This document shows, one piece after another, positions 51,656 to 62,513 of a stretch of 64,000 bases of DNA. Within the stretch, counting starts at the first letter, position 1; each line of letters begins with the position of its first letter. The notes beneath the pieces were generated by a model, which saw only the letters and a program-made list of their open reading frames with translations, ran no database searches and had not been told where the DNA came from. Origin of the DNA: Leishmania donovani (lineage: Eukaryota > Euglenozoa > Kinetoplastea > Trypanosomatida > Trypanosomatidae); contig NC_018259.1 of assembly GCF_000227135.1 (NCBI RefSeq), forward strand, positions 715,890 through 779,889. The letters are read 5' to 3'. The position numbers and the translations under genes are program-made.

Positions 51656-54600
51656 CTCGCAGCACACGAGGCAGGGCGGCTGAGCGATATGTATAACGGA
51701 TGCTTCTGTTGTTTGCTGTCGCGCGTGCTTTGCTGCAGTGCTGTGTTGGGTATCGCAGTGCGACCTTCGATGGCCAGCCGGTGTTAGTGCTGACTGATGC
51801 GTGCCGCGGCAATGACGTCGCGTCACGACTGCGGCATTAATCGAGTGCAGAGGGGAGAAAGAGGAAGAGGAGGAAGGGGAAGGGTTCGGTAGAGGCGGTA
51901 GAGAAAGCGACGACAACAGGCACGTGCAAACAGCATGCTAATGGGGAGCAGCGATAAAACCTTGCAAAAAAGAAAGGAATAACAACTCGAGGTGGGGCAT
52001 GACGCATGGCGCTCACAGGCAGTCGCCGCGTGCAACGCGGAGATGGGGCCAGCGCAGATAGGCTTGTCCTACATGGCAGTCCAACCGGTACTGAAAGCCG
52101 CATTGCTCAGGCGACGATTCATCACTTGTTTGTTTTGCTTCGCAGGGCATCGCATAAGGGCATCATGGGAGGTGCCCAGAGTGTGTTTGTGTGTGCGTGT
52201 GTGTGCGCGCGTATGTGCTTTAGCAAACGTTTCCATCCTCGTTACTTTTTGTTTTCGCTCCTTCCTTTCTGGGAATCACCCGTTCATGCGAGGTGCGGCG
52301 TGCAACAGATGTCTGACACGTCGACACGAGCAAGAGGGGAAACCCGATATGCTCATCGGCGCATGTTAGCAGGTGTGTATAACCTTGTTCTCTTCACTTG
52401 GAGAGCGCCCGTGTTTCCTTGGCCTCCAGGCAGCCAAAGAGCGGCAAAGGGTATTAGCGAAAAAAAAAAGGTGGGAAGCCGTCGAGCCCAGCTGTTGTTC
52501 CTGGCTGCCCTTGCTTCCTCCTTGTTTTTTTTTGCGTGCTGCGATCCGTAAACTCATCCGCAGAGAAGAGACGCACCTCGAGCCACCAAATGCGCACGCT
52601 GTAACTATTCGCCGTCCGATATGTACGTGCGTGTGTGCCGGGGATATGTCTCGCGTGGAGAAGCGAACACGCACGCAAAACCAAAGAAGCAGCACGAAAA
52701 CAAAGGAAAGAGAGGGGCACGCGTAAGATGTTCAGGGCGAACCGCCCCCCCCCCCTCCCACACCCCAACAACGGATAAAAAAAAGAGGAAGAAGGACGAG
52801 TGGAAAAGGAAGGAGACCCGGCATCCACAACCAGGGCGGGGAGAAGGGGGGACTAAATCGAGAGACAGAGAGGCAGAGAAGGAATTGCAACCAAAAGACA
52901 CACGCACACACGCATACAAAAGGAAACAAAAACAAAAGGGGAGAAGAAAAACGCCGGTCACGTCGCGCGCCCACGAGGAAGAGTCCAACGGAGAGGATAA
53001 CAGAGATCGGTAATGGTGAAGAGGTCGAAACAAAAAAAAAAGAAGACTACAGAAGCTGAGCATCAGGCAACAAGAGGAGGGACAATATTCAAGTTTGTCG
53101 TGCGCGCGTGCGTAGAGGTGCATCCGCGAAAGGCAGCGCTGGCATACACCAAACTGTTGGCGAGAAATCGAGCAGACACACCTCCGCACGGGCGCGCCTG
53201 TGTAGAGGAATCGAAAGAAGACAGCTCACCAACACATGAGAGCAAATACATCGAAAAGAGAAGAGAAACTCACCACAGGAGGCATACGAGATCCACAGAA
53301 TATATGTACATGAGAAGCGGAAAAAGCGGAACTTCCTGTTGCTCACCTTCCCCCGTCCCGTCGAGGCGATCCCAAACGCGAACGTGAGAGGCAGAGACGG
53401 GGCACCTTCTGTTTTCTTGTTGTTTGAAGAAGCGCGAAAATGAAAGCGGGGGCGGCATGTGATGAGCAGATGCATGCAAGCAGCCACGGAAGCGAACGGA
53501 TACGGAAAGAGGCGCATACGCGGCGTGGGAAAGCGAATCAAGGCGAACAAAACCAAAAAGAAAAACGACATCAAGCGCGAGGGGAAAATGCATAAGTGTG
53601 CGAGAGAGAGAGAGCGACGCTAACACACCAATCACCCAGCAATAACAAAGGTTAAACATCTAGTCCCGAACGCAGGGAGAACAGCAAAGGACCGGAAGCG
53701 GGTGGCAGAGAAGGAGGTGCAGCTGAGGCGACGGGAGGGGTTCGCGTGAGTGAGTGGGTGAGTGGGGTCGTCTCTTGCCTCTCCTCTGCACGTGTCGGCG
53801 TGTACGTGCACTGCCTTCCGCCATCCAACAACAATGAAGATGAAGAGGGGCGAAGAAAAAAAAGAAAAAGCATGAACGTACCAAGACCCTCAAGAAGAGA
53901 GAAGTATGTAGCGCATGCGGCGCACACATTCACACGCACACACACAAGCGCACGCACAGTAGACTCTGGCGCACGAACCGCGCATCCCATAACGGCAAGC
54001 TAGCAAAGAGACAAGTGTGCGAAAACGAGATTTTGAGAAAAAATAGGAGAGAAGAGCAGTAAACAACAAACGAACACATGCATAAGACAGAAGTGAGACG
54101 GCCGCTACTCTGCAGACGAGACACACCTATATACAAGTGTAACGTTGTCACGCCCTTTGGGCAGACCGTTTTTCTCAAAGGCAGCCCACTGCCTTGCCCG
54201 CCATGAAGACAGTGGGGTAGAGATGCAAGTGATTGTGAAGGGTGGCGAGGAAGACAGAAAGGCAAGCACGGGGATCTCCCTAGGCGACCTGCGCTCAGCA
54301 CGCGGCAGAGCAGTCTCTTTTTGTTGTTGTTGTTGTTCGTCTCCCTAATCCCCGGCTATCGCGCCCGCGTGCTTTGCGCGTGTATCGCGGCGTTGTGCAG
54401 CGCACAGACAGAGGAGCGCTGCAAAAGCATGCAAAAGAGAAAGAATACGATCAACGGAAATTCAAGAATGAGAAAGGGGGAAAAAAAACACCACACGTAC
54501 CGGAGCAACCAGACACGCGGAACAAAACAGAGAGACCACTGACGAGTTGAGATGCGGCTGTAGCACCTCTTCATGCTAGCATACCACGAAGCGTCGATGC

Positions 54601-54775
54601 CTGTCGCACATCACTACGTCCGGTGCGAATGAACCAGCAATGTGCGCGGCGGGTTACTCTACTTCAGCGCCGTTGAGTAGCGCGCCACCAAAAGACTGGC
54701 GGGGAGCAGCAGGCTCAGCTGACGCAAATTTTCAGGAAGCAGCCGGGGCTTATCGGCGGACGATGACGTGCTCGC
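51656..54775. other. Spacer between the TAG pseudogene and the J protein gene
   Basis: A 3.1-kb stretch with very purine-rich + strand sequence (52450-53060, 53560-53900), A and C homopolymers and CA runs. Frames of 80-190 residues are low complexity on both strands. No gene or RNA was recognised. Confidence 0.6.
51850..51884 (-). promoter_or_regulatory. Polypyrimidine tract upstream of the J protein gene
   Basis: On the transcribed strand this is about 35 bases of nearly pure C/T, 195-230 bases from the ATG, with a CAG further downstream (in GCCGCAGTCG). It is a good candidate for the trans-splicing signal of this gene. Confidence 0.55.
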
Positions 54776-56061
54776 CTATCGGCCGTTCCCTCTCGGTGCC
54801 ACTGTGCTCGTCTTCTGATCCGCGCCGACGGAGGAGCGACTGGGCGTCGTGCCGCTGGGTCGAAATCTCGAGGCAAAGTTTCTGCGCATCGACGGCGTGG
54901 AGGACGCACACGATGATAGACACTGCGGAAGGTCGAGTGACATCATCGAACCTTGATGCGAGACGGAGGGCCGCTGCATATGTGCTGCACCATCTTCGTA
55001 CTCGGGCGTGTGTATGGGCTTCGTCTCGCGCTTCCGCTGCAGAGGTGTGCACACGCATGAAGCGCGAAGTCTGCTGGAAGCTACGGTGTGTGGCAACTGT
55101 GTCTTCGCCGCCGTCAGCTCAGCTTTACCAGCGGCGCTGGCTGGCGCCGGGGTGTTACCGGCAGGCCTTCCGCCGCGAAAACGCAGCAGTGCCACGTAGA
55201 GCGCCTCTCACACTGCACAATGTGATTCACAGAGTGGCCGTAGGACGCCATGACGACCTCGGGGCGGTGCAGGAAGCTGACTGCTAGAGACCACAGCGCG
55301 GTGATGATGTCGTGCTGCCACTGCTGACTAGTGATCTCCGCGCGGTGGGTCGAGACGAGCCGACGGAACTACTCCAAGTCGTGGAGGGCTTCGTCGTCGT
55401 GCATCAGAGCTTGGAGCACCATCACGGCATTGCGCACCAGCTCGTCAGAGGCCGTGACTCCCTTGTCTGCCAGCGAGCAAAGATTCACCATCCGCGCCGC
55501 ATCCCGCTCTGCGAAACTGACGAAGGCCTCGCCAATGCTGCGCCGGAGAGCATGATCAGCTGCGAGCGCCTTCTTCGGGAAGTCCGTTACGGGACAGCTA
55601 CTGGCGCGATACTGCAAGGCGCTGCACGCCTTGAGCACGCGGATCGCTTCCGAGACGCCGAGAAGCGGCATCTCTAGTCGCGTGCGAGTCCGCTCGAGCG
55701 ACACCTGGCTGGAGTGCATCAGCACCGTCTCCTGGTCCGTGGCCCACAGAATCGACAGACGATCAGGATCGGCGTACGGCGAGTCGCCCACTTTACTTTC
55801 CGGATCGTGAGACTCCTCATCCTCTTCGGCATCGCCTCCGCAGCCCACCTACGTGAGCTGCGGCTGGCCTGCAGCGTCTGCCTCACTGCACTCAGACGAC
55901 GACGCGCCATTCACCTCGCCGTACATCGATTGCGGCTCATGCCGCCGTGTAGCGTGGCCCGACTCCTGTTTGGCCTCGCCCTTGTTCAGATGTGCGCACT
56001 CGCTGACGTCTGCTTGGTTCTCCGCCGGCATAATGCAGCCCTGCGAGTGGTGTTGCTGCAT
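54776..56061 (-). pseudogene. Unidentified gene with two in-frame TAG stops
   Basis: From the ATG of MQQHHSQGC a single frame gives an acidic, Ser-rich start, then a TAG (55849-55851), then about 160 residues of convincing helical protein (LSILWATDQETVLMHSSQVS, LLGVSEAIRVLKACSALQYR, RSIGEAFVSFAERDAARMVN, SDELVRNAVMVLQALMHDDE), a second TAG (55369-55371), and a further 85 codons that still look coding (QQWQHDIITALWSLAVSFLH). Near 55210 the likely frame changes to one that stays open to 54776 with a Ser/Pro-rich tail. The coding character on both sides of each TAG points to a recently lost gene, or one polymorphic between strains. The helical part could be an armadillo-type repeat, but I do not recognise the family. 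Confidence 0.65.
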
Positions 56062-58702
56062 GATGTCGGCCTGCCCGATGACTGTAATACCTACGATTGG
56101 TGGGAACGCGCCTGCGCAGCTTCCTTTTTGTGTGTGTGTGGAACTAGACGATGGCACGACACCTACAGAAATGGGGAATAACGGAACAGCACAAGGAAAA
56201 AGAATCCACACAGCCGCATACGCGCAGAGACACGCATATACACAGGGGGACTTACAGGGAACGAATGGACAGAAAAAGAGAAAGGAACCGCACGTTGTCG
56301 AGACTGCTGCCCGTGGAGAAAAGAGGATCCCGTTTTTGCTAAAATTCTTAGGAGGACGGTGCGGAGTGTGATGCGACGTCAAGGAAAAGGAGAGAGAGAC
56401 CGCTACTGCACACAGCAGTGGGTGCGCAGGCGATGGGCAATGGTATATGTATTTGCGTCCTTTAGTGTGCGTCTGTACTGGCTGCGCCTTCTGCGTGTTG
56501 CGAGACAATGCGTTGAAGAAAGAGCGACAAGAGAAAATAAAGCGAGCGTGGGTGCGCGTGCGAAGAACAAGCAGTGACGAATCGGTTTAAAGCCAAAGAA
56601 GAAAAAAGGAAGGCGAAACGCAGAGGTGCGTGGCAGTGAAGGGCTGACAAGTGAGCAAGGAGGACTGTGGAACGGGGGTGGGGTTGCAGTAGGTCTGCCA
56701 CGCCCTTCATGACAGAATGCGAAGAGGAGAACAAGAAGGAGTGAGAGAATTTGGCGGACGGCATGGAGTGCATGGAAGAGGGCGGTAAGAACGATAAAAG
56801 AAGGAGGAAATTGCTGCAAGGCAAACGGAGCCTCGTGTCGTCGCAAACGTAAGATGGTAGGCTTTCTGCTGGCGGAACACAGCAAGAGTGATTACCTCAC
56901 CCCCCCCACCCACCACTGCCGCCACGTATGTGTTCGGGCAAGCTCCTCCCCCCCCCAATGCCATGCGAGCTCGCTGTGTGGGATTCTCCCATTCTCTTCT
57001 TCTCTGAAACCGGCGTGACAAGAAGTAATAAACCACGATCTCTGAACACATCGAAGAGGTCAAACCCTCTCTCACCCACACGGGTTCTAATCAGAAAAGG
57101 AGGGAGATGTACAGCAGAACTTCGTCTACACACACAAAATTTACGTTCTGCAGCGCTTTCCACCTCGGGTGCAGCTCCTTGAAAATATTTGTTCGCTTAC
57201 CCTATACATCCATTATCTGCCACCGTGCATGAGTCGAGCTCCACACTAGACCTTTTCATGCCAAAGGCACCGCATCGCCTGGTGCGAAGCAGCGTGAGAC
57301 ACACGTGCTACAGCAATGCGCCGACTCAGCCATCTGAGCATGGCCTCTGCCTCAAACTCTACCCACCACGGCCGCCTCGCAGGCCGCTCCCCATCATGCC
57401 AAGCCGCCACCCCTGGTGCGCCCACCGGGGTTACAATCAGCCTCCCCGCAACACTAGACAGTGAGAGGGTCGGAAGTGACCTACGCTCGAGTCATGCTGA
57501 CGCTCTGCCCGTCATATAGACGGCACAAGCGTGTTTAGCATCGCACCGCCCTCCAACGCAGCGCCATCCGCGACCTAGCCGCCGACATCAGCAGCGATGC
57601 ATCACTCTGGCCTTCCCATGCTTCAGGTTCTCGACCCTATCATGGCCAGAAGCAGTTTGACATTTCATAGAAATTGGAGGGGGCGGGGAGTCGCCTGGCT
57701 TCCCCGCAGAGTCCGTACTGTACCCTGGCTACTACTCTTAGATGTCGCCCGCCACCAAGGCTCGACATAAAGAAGTGATAGAAGCACGCGTTGTCCGCCA
57801 TTTTCCGACTAGCAGCGCACCAACGACAACGCAAGAGAAGCGCCTAAGGTGCGAGCGAGCGTTCCGTATCGAAGAGCTGCAGAGGCTACTCCTGTTTTCT
57901 GCTTTTCGTTTATGTTGCAGCTGCTGCACTGCAGCAGCTGAAATACGTGTCATTACACAAAGTACTCATGCGCGCAAGGCGCACGGCTTCGCGGTGAGAA
58001 AAACATAAAGAAAAAGATGATGGAGAAAGTCACCGCAAAATAACGACACGTGGATGGATTCTTACAAAAAAAGCGCTAATGATGGATGAAAAATGAAGAA
58101 GGAGCTTGCTGAAACACACAGGCACACACGCACACGCGCCTGCGACGACATCATACCCACACTCATAAAAAAAACATATCGCCTTTCTTTTTGAAACACT
58201 TCTTTTTTCCTTTTTCGTTTTCACGTGCCCTCAGACGATCCCTCTCCCAGCACATACGAAGGTCAGCTCAAGAGCGATGCACCACAGCAAGAGCAGCACG
58301 TATAGTGCCACATGCTCGCGAATGCCCCCTAGAGGCCTGGAGGGAGATGGATCTACAAACCGCAGCATACGTATAAGAGGAGGCTACTACTGAGTGTAGC
58401 AGTAACCACGAGAAACGGCGCCATCAACTCCTGCGATTATCAGCTCCAACGGAGACGCACGGAAAGCATACATGCACAAGCGTATGCGTTCACCCACGTT
58501 CTTATCTACCGCATTCCAGTGTGTGTGTGGTGTGCCATCGTGTGGCACGATTGCCCCGTCCCGATGCTTAACGGTAGAAACAACACAAAAGATAAAAAAT
58601 AATATTAATCGATGCCAACCATTATAGTCTATCTGTGGGCTCATTGACGTGTACTCACGGAGCCTTCCCATTCAAATAAAACTGCGCAGAGGGAGGCTTC
58701 GC
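56062..58702. other. Spacer with SIDER copy E
   Basis: A 2.6-kb stretch between the acyltransferase gene and the TAG pseudogene. It includes purine-rich + strand sequence (56380-56840), C runs near 56900-56960, and SIDER copy E. No gene or RNA was recognised. Confidence 0.6.
57260..57760. repeat. SIDER-like retroposon remnant, copy E (second subtype)
   Basis: Matches copy G over CGCATCGCCTGGTGCGAAGC, CAATGCGCCGACTCAGCCAT and CTCAAACTCTACCCACCACG, and shares with A-D the core GCCGCCTCGCAGGCCGCTC, GCCGACATCAGCAG and TGCATC. It is clearly more diverged from A-D than they are from each other. It lies about 940 bases beyond the acyltransferase stop codon. Confidence 0.7.
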
Positions 58703-59536
58703 CTAAGCCTTCGCCTGCCGCGCATGTAGCTCGATGCGGTCCGGATGCTTCTCGCGCAGCTCTGTGATGACATTCCACACGTGCTGCGACAGCTCCTCGG
58801 CCGATTTAAAACTTCTGGCGTCGATTGGATCCCCAAAGGAAAAGTACGCGTCCGCGGCGTCCATCAGCGCCGACCCGCGCGGCCATAGCTTTTCCGTCCC
58901 GCTCACTGCCAGTGGCACGATTGTGGCTCCCTCGTCGACAGCGAGAGAGAAGAATCCCAGGCGGAACGGGTTCAGCGGGCCGTCGGGGTTCATGTTTCGA
59001 ATACCCTCCGGGAAGACACAGAGCATGCGGCCACGGCGCAGACGCCTTCGCGCGTTTTCCATCATCGGGCCAACCGTGCCTTTCACCGTCGCAAAGCTTG
59101 TCTTCTTGTCACGGAAGTGCACGGGTAGGTCGCCGGCGTTGTACAGCGCCCACCCACCAAACGGTACACGGAACAATCCAGCCTTCGCGATCCACGTGCC
59201 ATCGCGGGGCATTAAGGAGCGGATGGCCACAAATGGGTCGGCACCGCTGAGGTGGTTCAGCATGAGGATCACCTTCTTGCTCTTCACCTCCGGGAACTTG
59301 TTGAGGACATGAATGGACCAGAACGGGTTCAGCAGATCCATACCAACAAAGCTGACCTTGCGCAAAATGTGGCCGCAGATATCCTGGCGGAACTCAGACG
59401 TCGTGAAGGGAAAGGAGACCACGATGAAGATGACCTGTGCGACCCAGATGATAACCCACTGCAGCACCAGGGACAGGATGAGGTACAACGTGCACAATAA
59501 CCGGAGAAACTGGTTAGGGTGTCTCCGTTCTGCCAT
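58703..59536 (-). CDS. 1-acyl-sn-glycerol-3-phosphate acyltransferase (PlsC type)
   Basis: A 277-residue membrane-bound acyltransferase expected to add a second fatty acid to lysophosphatidic acid in phospholipid synthesis, probably at the endoplasmic reticulum. A long hydrophobic stretch (about 12-42) is the membrane anchor. Block I is NHLSGAD (94-100), giving the HX4D catalytic pair His95 and Asp100; the later blocks are WIAKAGLFRVPFGG (115-128), FPEGIRN (175-181) and the Pro of VPLAVSGTEKLW (207-218). Length and order fit the PlsC/LPAAT family. A lysophospholipid acyltransferase with another head group is the alternative. The start was taken at MAERRHP because the 38 codons before it are hydrophobic leader-type sequence; an N-terminally longer form cannot be excluded. 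Confidence 0.9.
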   Translation of the reverse strand: MAERRHPNQFLRLLCTLYLILSLVLQWVIIWVAQVIFIVVSFPFTTSEFRQDICGHILRKVSFVGMDLLNPFWSIHVLNKFPEVKSKKVILMLNHLSGADPFVAIRSLMPRDGTWIAKAGLFRVPFGGWALYNAGDLPVHFRDKKTSFATVKGTVGPMMENARRRLRRGRMLCVFPEGIRNMNPDGPLNPFRLGFFSLAVDEGATIVPLAVSGTEKLWPRGSALMDAADAYFSFGDPIDARSFKSAEELSQHVWNVITELREKHPDRIELHARQAKA

Positions 59537-61082
59537 GGTGCCGTGCAGTTCTGATCGGTCTGGGAGGCGAAGTCTGTGCGCCAGGACAAAAACGATAAAT
59601 AAAAGTAGGCGCGCTGAACAGCAAGCCAAAGCCAAATTGTTATCAAACACGGCACCCTATTCCTGGGGAAGAGGGAGATGAACAGACGATGGTCAGATGA
59701 TAGCAGAGGGGCGGGGGCAACACACCGACTGTGTGACGTCTTCGTCTCTCACTCTACTCCTTGGTTGTCTTTCTTTTTCTTTTTCGATTCGACGGGTTCG
59801 CAAGCGTGCTACTCTTCTCTACACAAAAGATCAAGAAGTCTCAGGGTAGGGGCAGAGGTGGCGATGGCGGTGGTAGTGGAGGTGGTGTGCGGACGCGAGC
59901 ATGCGCACGCCCACGCACAAACTAGGGAAGAGAAACGGCGTGCGGCTGTGCGTAGATGCCTATGTGCATGTACGTATGTGAAGAATGGCGAGTTCGACCG
60001 TAATAAACGGCCCTGTAGAGGTTCGGCAGCTATGATTTACAGCGATGATTTCTTGCGATACGCTAAGCAGCAAAGCGCGCACACACACGCACGCGAGCTC
60101 CGGAGTAATGGGCCAGCTAAGCAGAAGACACTCAGCGCGCAAAAAAAAAAGAGAGATTAGGTATACCGGCTTATGTATGTGTTCCTCATAAACGAAGATC
60201 TGTTGACGGTGGCAGGGAGAGACACATGCAGATGTTACAGGGCGAGAACGGGTAACAGGAGAGGTGCAGGCTACAGTCAGGCGAAGAATCTAATCACGCA
60301 CGACGAAACACGCAGCCGCAAGGAGGGGAAGGGAGGAAACACCAGATAAGAAAGCCAAGTACGCGTGGGAGTGAGGCAACTTTCGGCCCTCTCGGCAGCA
60401 CGCACGGGAGTACTCTCCAGTCGGATCGGGAGGGACACAGCAAACGCGCTTTCGCATGCGCCTTGCTTCTCTGTTTTGTCTGATGTTGTCTTTGTTTGGC
60501 GCGGGAGGTGGGGGGGGGTAAGGCCAACGTGCCCAGGCTTGCCAAAGGCCCTCATCGCGTGCTGTCAGCCATCGCTTTCGCCAGGCGTTGCGGCAATGCG
60601 CCCACTCGGTCATCTCTGAACGCACCCTGCCTCAAAGTCCATCGACCAACTCCTTGCGGGTCGCTTCAGAAAATCGCCGGCCAGCGCCTGACCGCCGACA
60701 TCAGCAGCGATGCATCACTCGGGCTTACCCCTAAGTTCTAAGTGCTTGAACCTGTCAGCACCAGAAACAGCTCGATATTGGCAGGGATGGAAGGCCCTCC
60801 CGGCTCCCCCTCCACCCCTCCCACATAGAATGCGGAGAGGGAGGGGCGCTAGGCCGCGGATGCCAGGCGGAGATGTCCCCCTGTCATCAGGAGCGCACGC
60901 AAAGAAGTAGAAACATATATATTGAGCACAAAAAAGGGGTTGTGAAGCAGCACAATAGTGGGAAAGACGCAATTTCAGCACGCACTCGTGCGCCAAAAGA
61001 GAACGTATGTAAGCAGTGCCCGGCCAAGGGTGATTCGGCAACAAACGAAAACGAGGCGGCGTGTCTGCCTCGAGCTCTTTTC
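59537..61082. other. Spacer with SIDER copy F
   Basis: Contains the acyltransferase 5' flank (a short purine run at 59664-59682, a pyrimidine tract for the transcript), then mixed sequence and SIDER copy F close to the next gene's stop. No gene or RNA was recognised. Confidence 0.6.
60519..60920. repeat. SIDER-like retroposon remnant, copy F (shortened)
   Basis: Shares the left end of copy C (GCCAACGTGCCCAG, GCTTGCCAAAG, CGCGTGCTGTCAGCCATCGC) and the right-hand core (CCGACATCAGCAGCGATGCA). The middle section with the CA microsatellite is missing, so it is an internally deleted copy. It ends in A-rich sequence about 160 bases beyond the stop codon of the 476-residue gene. Confidence 0.75.
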
Positions 61083-62513
61083 TTACAGTTCGCTCAGTGC
61101 CTCTCCAGAATCTCGCAAGGCGTCATCGGCGTCGCCGCACCTTGCCAGGATCTGACGCAGGCTGCGACCATGCTTAGCCGCTGCTTGAACAGCGGCAGCG
61201 TACTCAGATGTGAGATGTGCAGACTGCGGCACTGACGTCACAACCGCCGGCAGGCGCCTATGCCGCACCGTTGATCTTGACATCAACGGCCTCACATGCG
61301 CGCCGGGCAAGAGGGATGAGCGCGTGTCGGTAAGCAGGTAGCGCTTTGTGCCGCTGTGCCGCCGCCCGACCTCGCACTCGAGGAGGCTTTCTGCCTCCGA
61401 CGCGTCATGGAGGTCGTCACCAGCGTGGAAGACGCCTGAGTCCGCTGTACTGATGCCGAGCTCGTGGTCGATGAAAGTGACAATCGAGCTATTGGGGGAG
61501 CGCAACGAAAACTCGCGTGAGCCAACGCCAGCTACGGCCACAGCCGCTACCTCCTCCACCGCCGAGCCTGAAACGCTGGTGGTCGCTCTCAAGCACGACG
61601 CACGCGGCCCAGAGCTTGACGTGAGATTCGCGCCATGCGGAGGCTGTGCGGAAAAAGACTCGTCGCCATGGTGTGCCGTGGGGCTTGTAAACGCTAAAGT
61701 GGCTACTTTCACAACAGCAGACCGAGGCCGGTTCACTTCCTCCTCAGGTGACGACCTGTGCACCAGAGCCTTATTCCTGTTTGCCACCTTATGCAGCGCT
61801 GGAGCCGAGTGACACCGGATCAACCCTGCGCCGCGCAACTGATTGAGCTGCGATGAGGCAGCCGACATGAGCGACGAGGATGAAAACGAAAGCACGTTTT
61901 GCACCGCTACGCCCTGCCATGTGTCGGCTGGTGATGAGGCCACACAGCCCTTCTGCAAAGTTGGGTGGGATGCTCCGATGGACGGGACAAGTATCGGCGT
62001 AGTCGATGGCTGCGGCAAAACAGCTGCCTGCGTCACCGCATCTTCATGCTCTTCCTCTGGCGGATGCATTGGCAGCACGCCCGGTGCGATGCTGCTAAAG
62101 GCTTCCGAAAGGAGTGGGTAGCCGAGGTCCGGCGACATCCGCGTGCTATCGTGGTCGTTGTGGTGTGCCGCCGCAGTGCCAGTGACTTCGGGCCGCCAAG
62201 ACAAGTCGGGGAACAAGGAGACCGAGCCCTTGGTAAAGCTAGATGGGGTGGTGATCACGGATGCTTCCTCCCTTTGTGTGTATGGCCGCGCTCCGGCCAT
62301 GGTTGACTCTGGCCGGAGACAGGAGGCTAAGTTGCTGATGGGGCATTTATGCGCGTTCAGCTGGTCGCGTAGCAATTTCAAGGGCTCATAGCAGGCTGGT
62401 GTGCTCTTCGTGTCACCTTGTGTGGGGGGGTTACGCTGGCATTCCTTTGTGTCTAACGGCAATATGCCTTTCAGCGGCTGCTCTGCGGATGAGCCTGAAG
62501 GTGGCGACTGCAT
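61083..62513 (-). CDS. Disordered hypothetical protein (476 aa)
   Basis: No family recognised. The sequence is Ser/Ala/Pro/Thr-rich and probably largely disordered, with isolated ordered pieces such as RSAVVKVATLAFTSPTAHHG, NSSIVTFIDHELGISTADSG and a helical C-terminus (EYAAAVQAAAKHGRSLRQIL, then ARCGDADDALRDSGEALSEL). No membrane segment was seen. The first ATG gives MQSPPSGSS. The frame is open for 81 codons upstream without an ATG, and that part is not low complexity (it includes KACLGNVLQHPANEILSEDS), so an error hiding an upstream start is possible. SIDER copy F follows the stop. Confidence 0.7.
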   Translation of the reverse strand: MQSPPSGSSAEQPLKGILPLDTKECQRNPPTQGDTKSTPACYEPLKLLRDQLNAHKCPISNLASCLRPESTMAGARPYTQREEASVITTPSSFTKGSVSLFPDLSWRPEVTGTAAAHHNDHDSTRMSPDLGYPLLSEAFSSIAPGVLPMHPPEEEHEDAVTQAAVLPQPSTTPILVPSIGASHPTLQKGCVASSPADTWQGVAVQNVLSFSSSSLMSAASSQLNQLRGAGLIRCHSAPALHKVANRNKALVHRSSPEEEVNRPRSAVVKVATLAFTSPTAHHGDESFSAQPPHGANLTSSSGPRASCLRATTSVSGSAVEEVAAVAVAGVGSREFSLRSPNSSIVTFIDHELGISTADSGVFHAGDDLHDASEAESLLECEVGRRHSGTKRYLLTDTRSSLLPGAHVRPLMSRSTVRHRRLPAVVTSVPQSAHLTSEYAAAVQAAAKHGRSLRQILARCGDADDALRDSGEALSEL

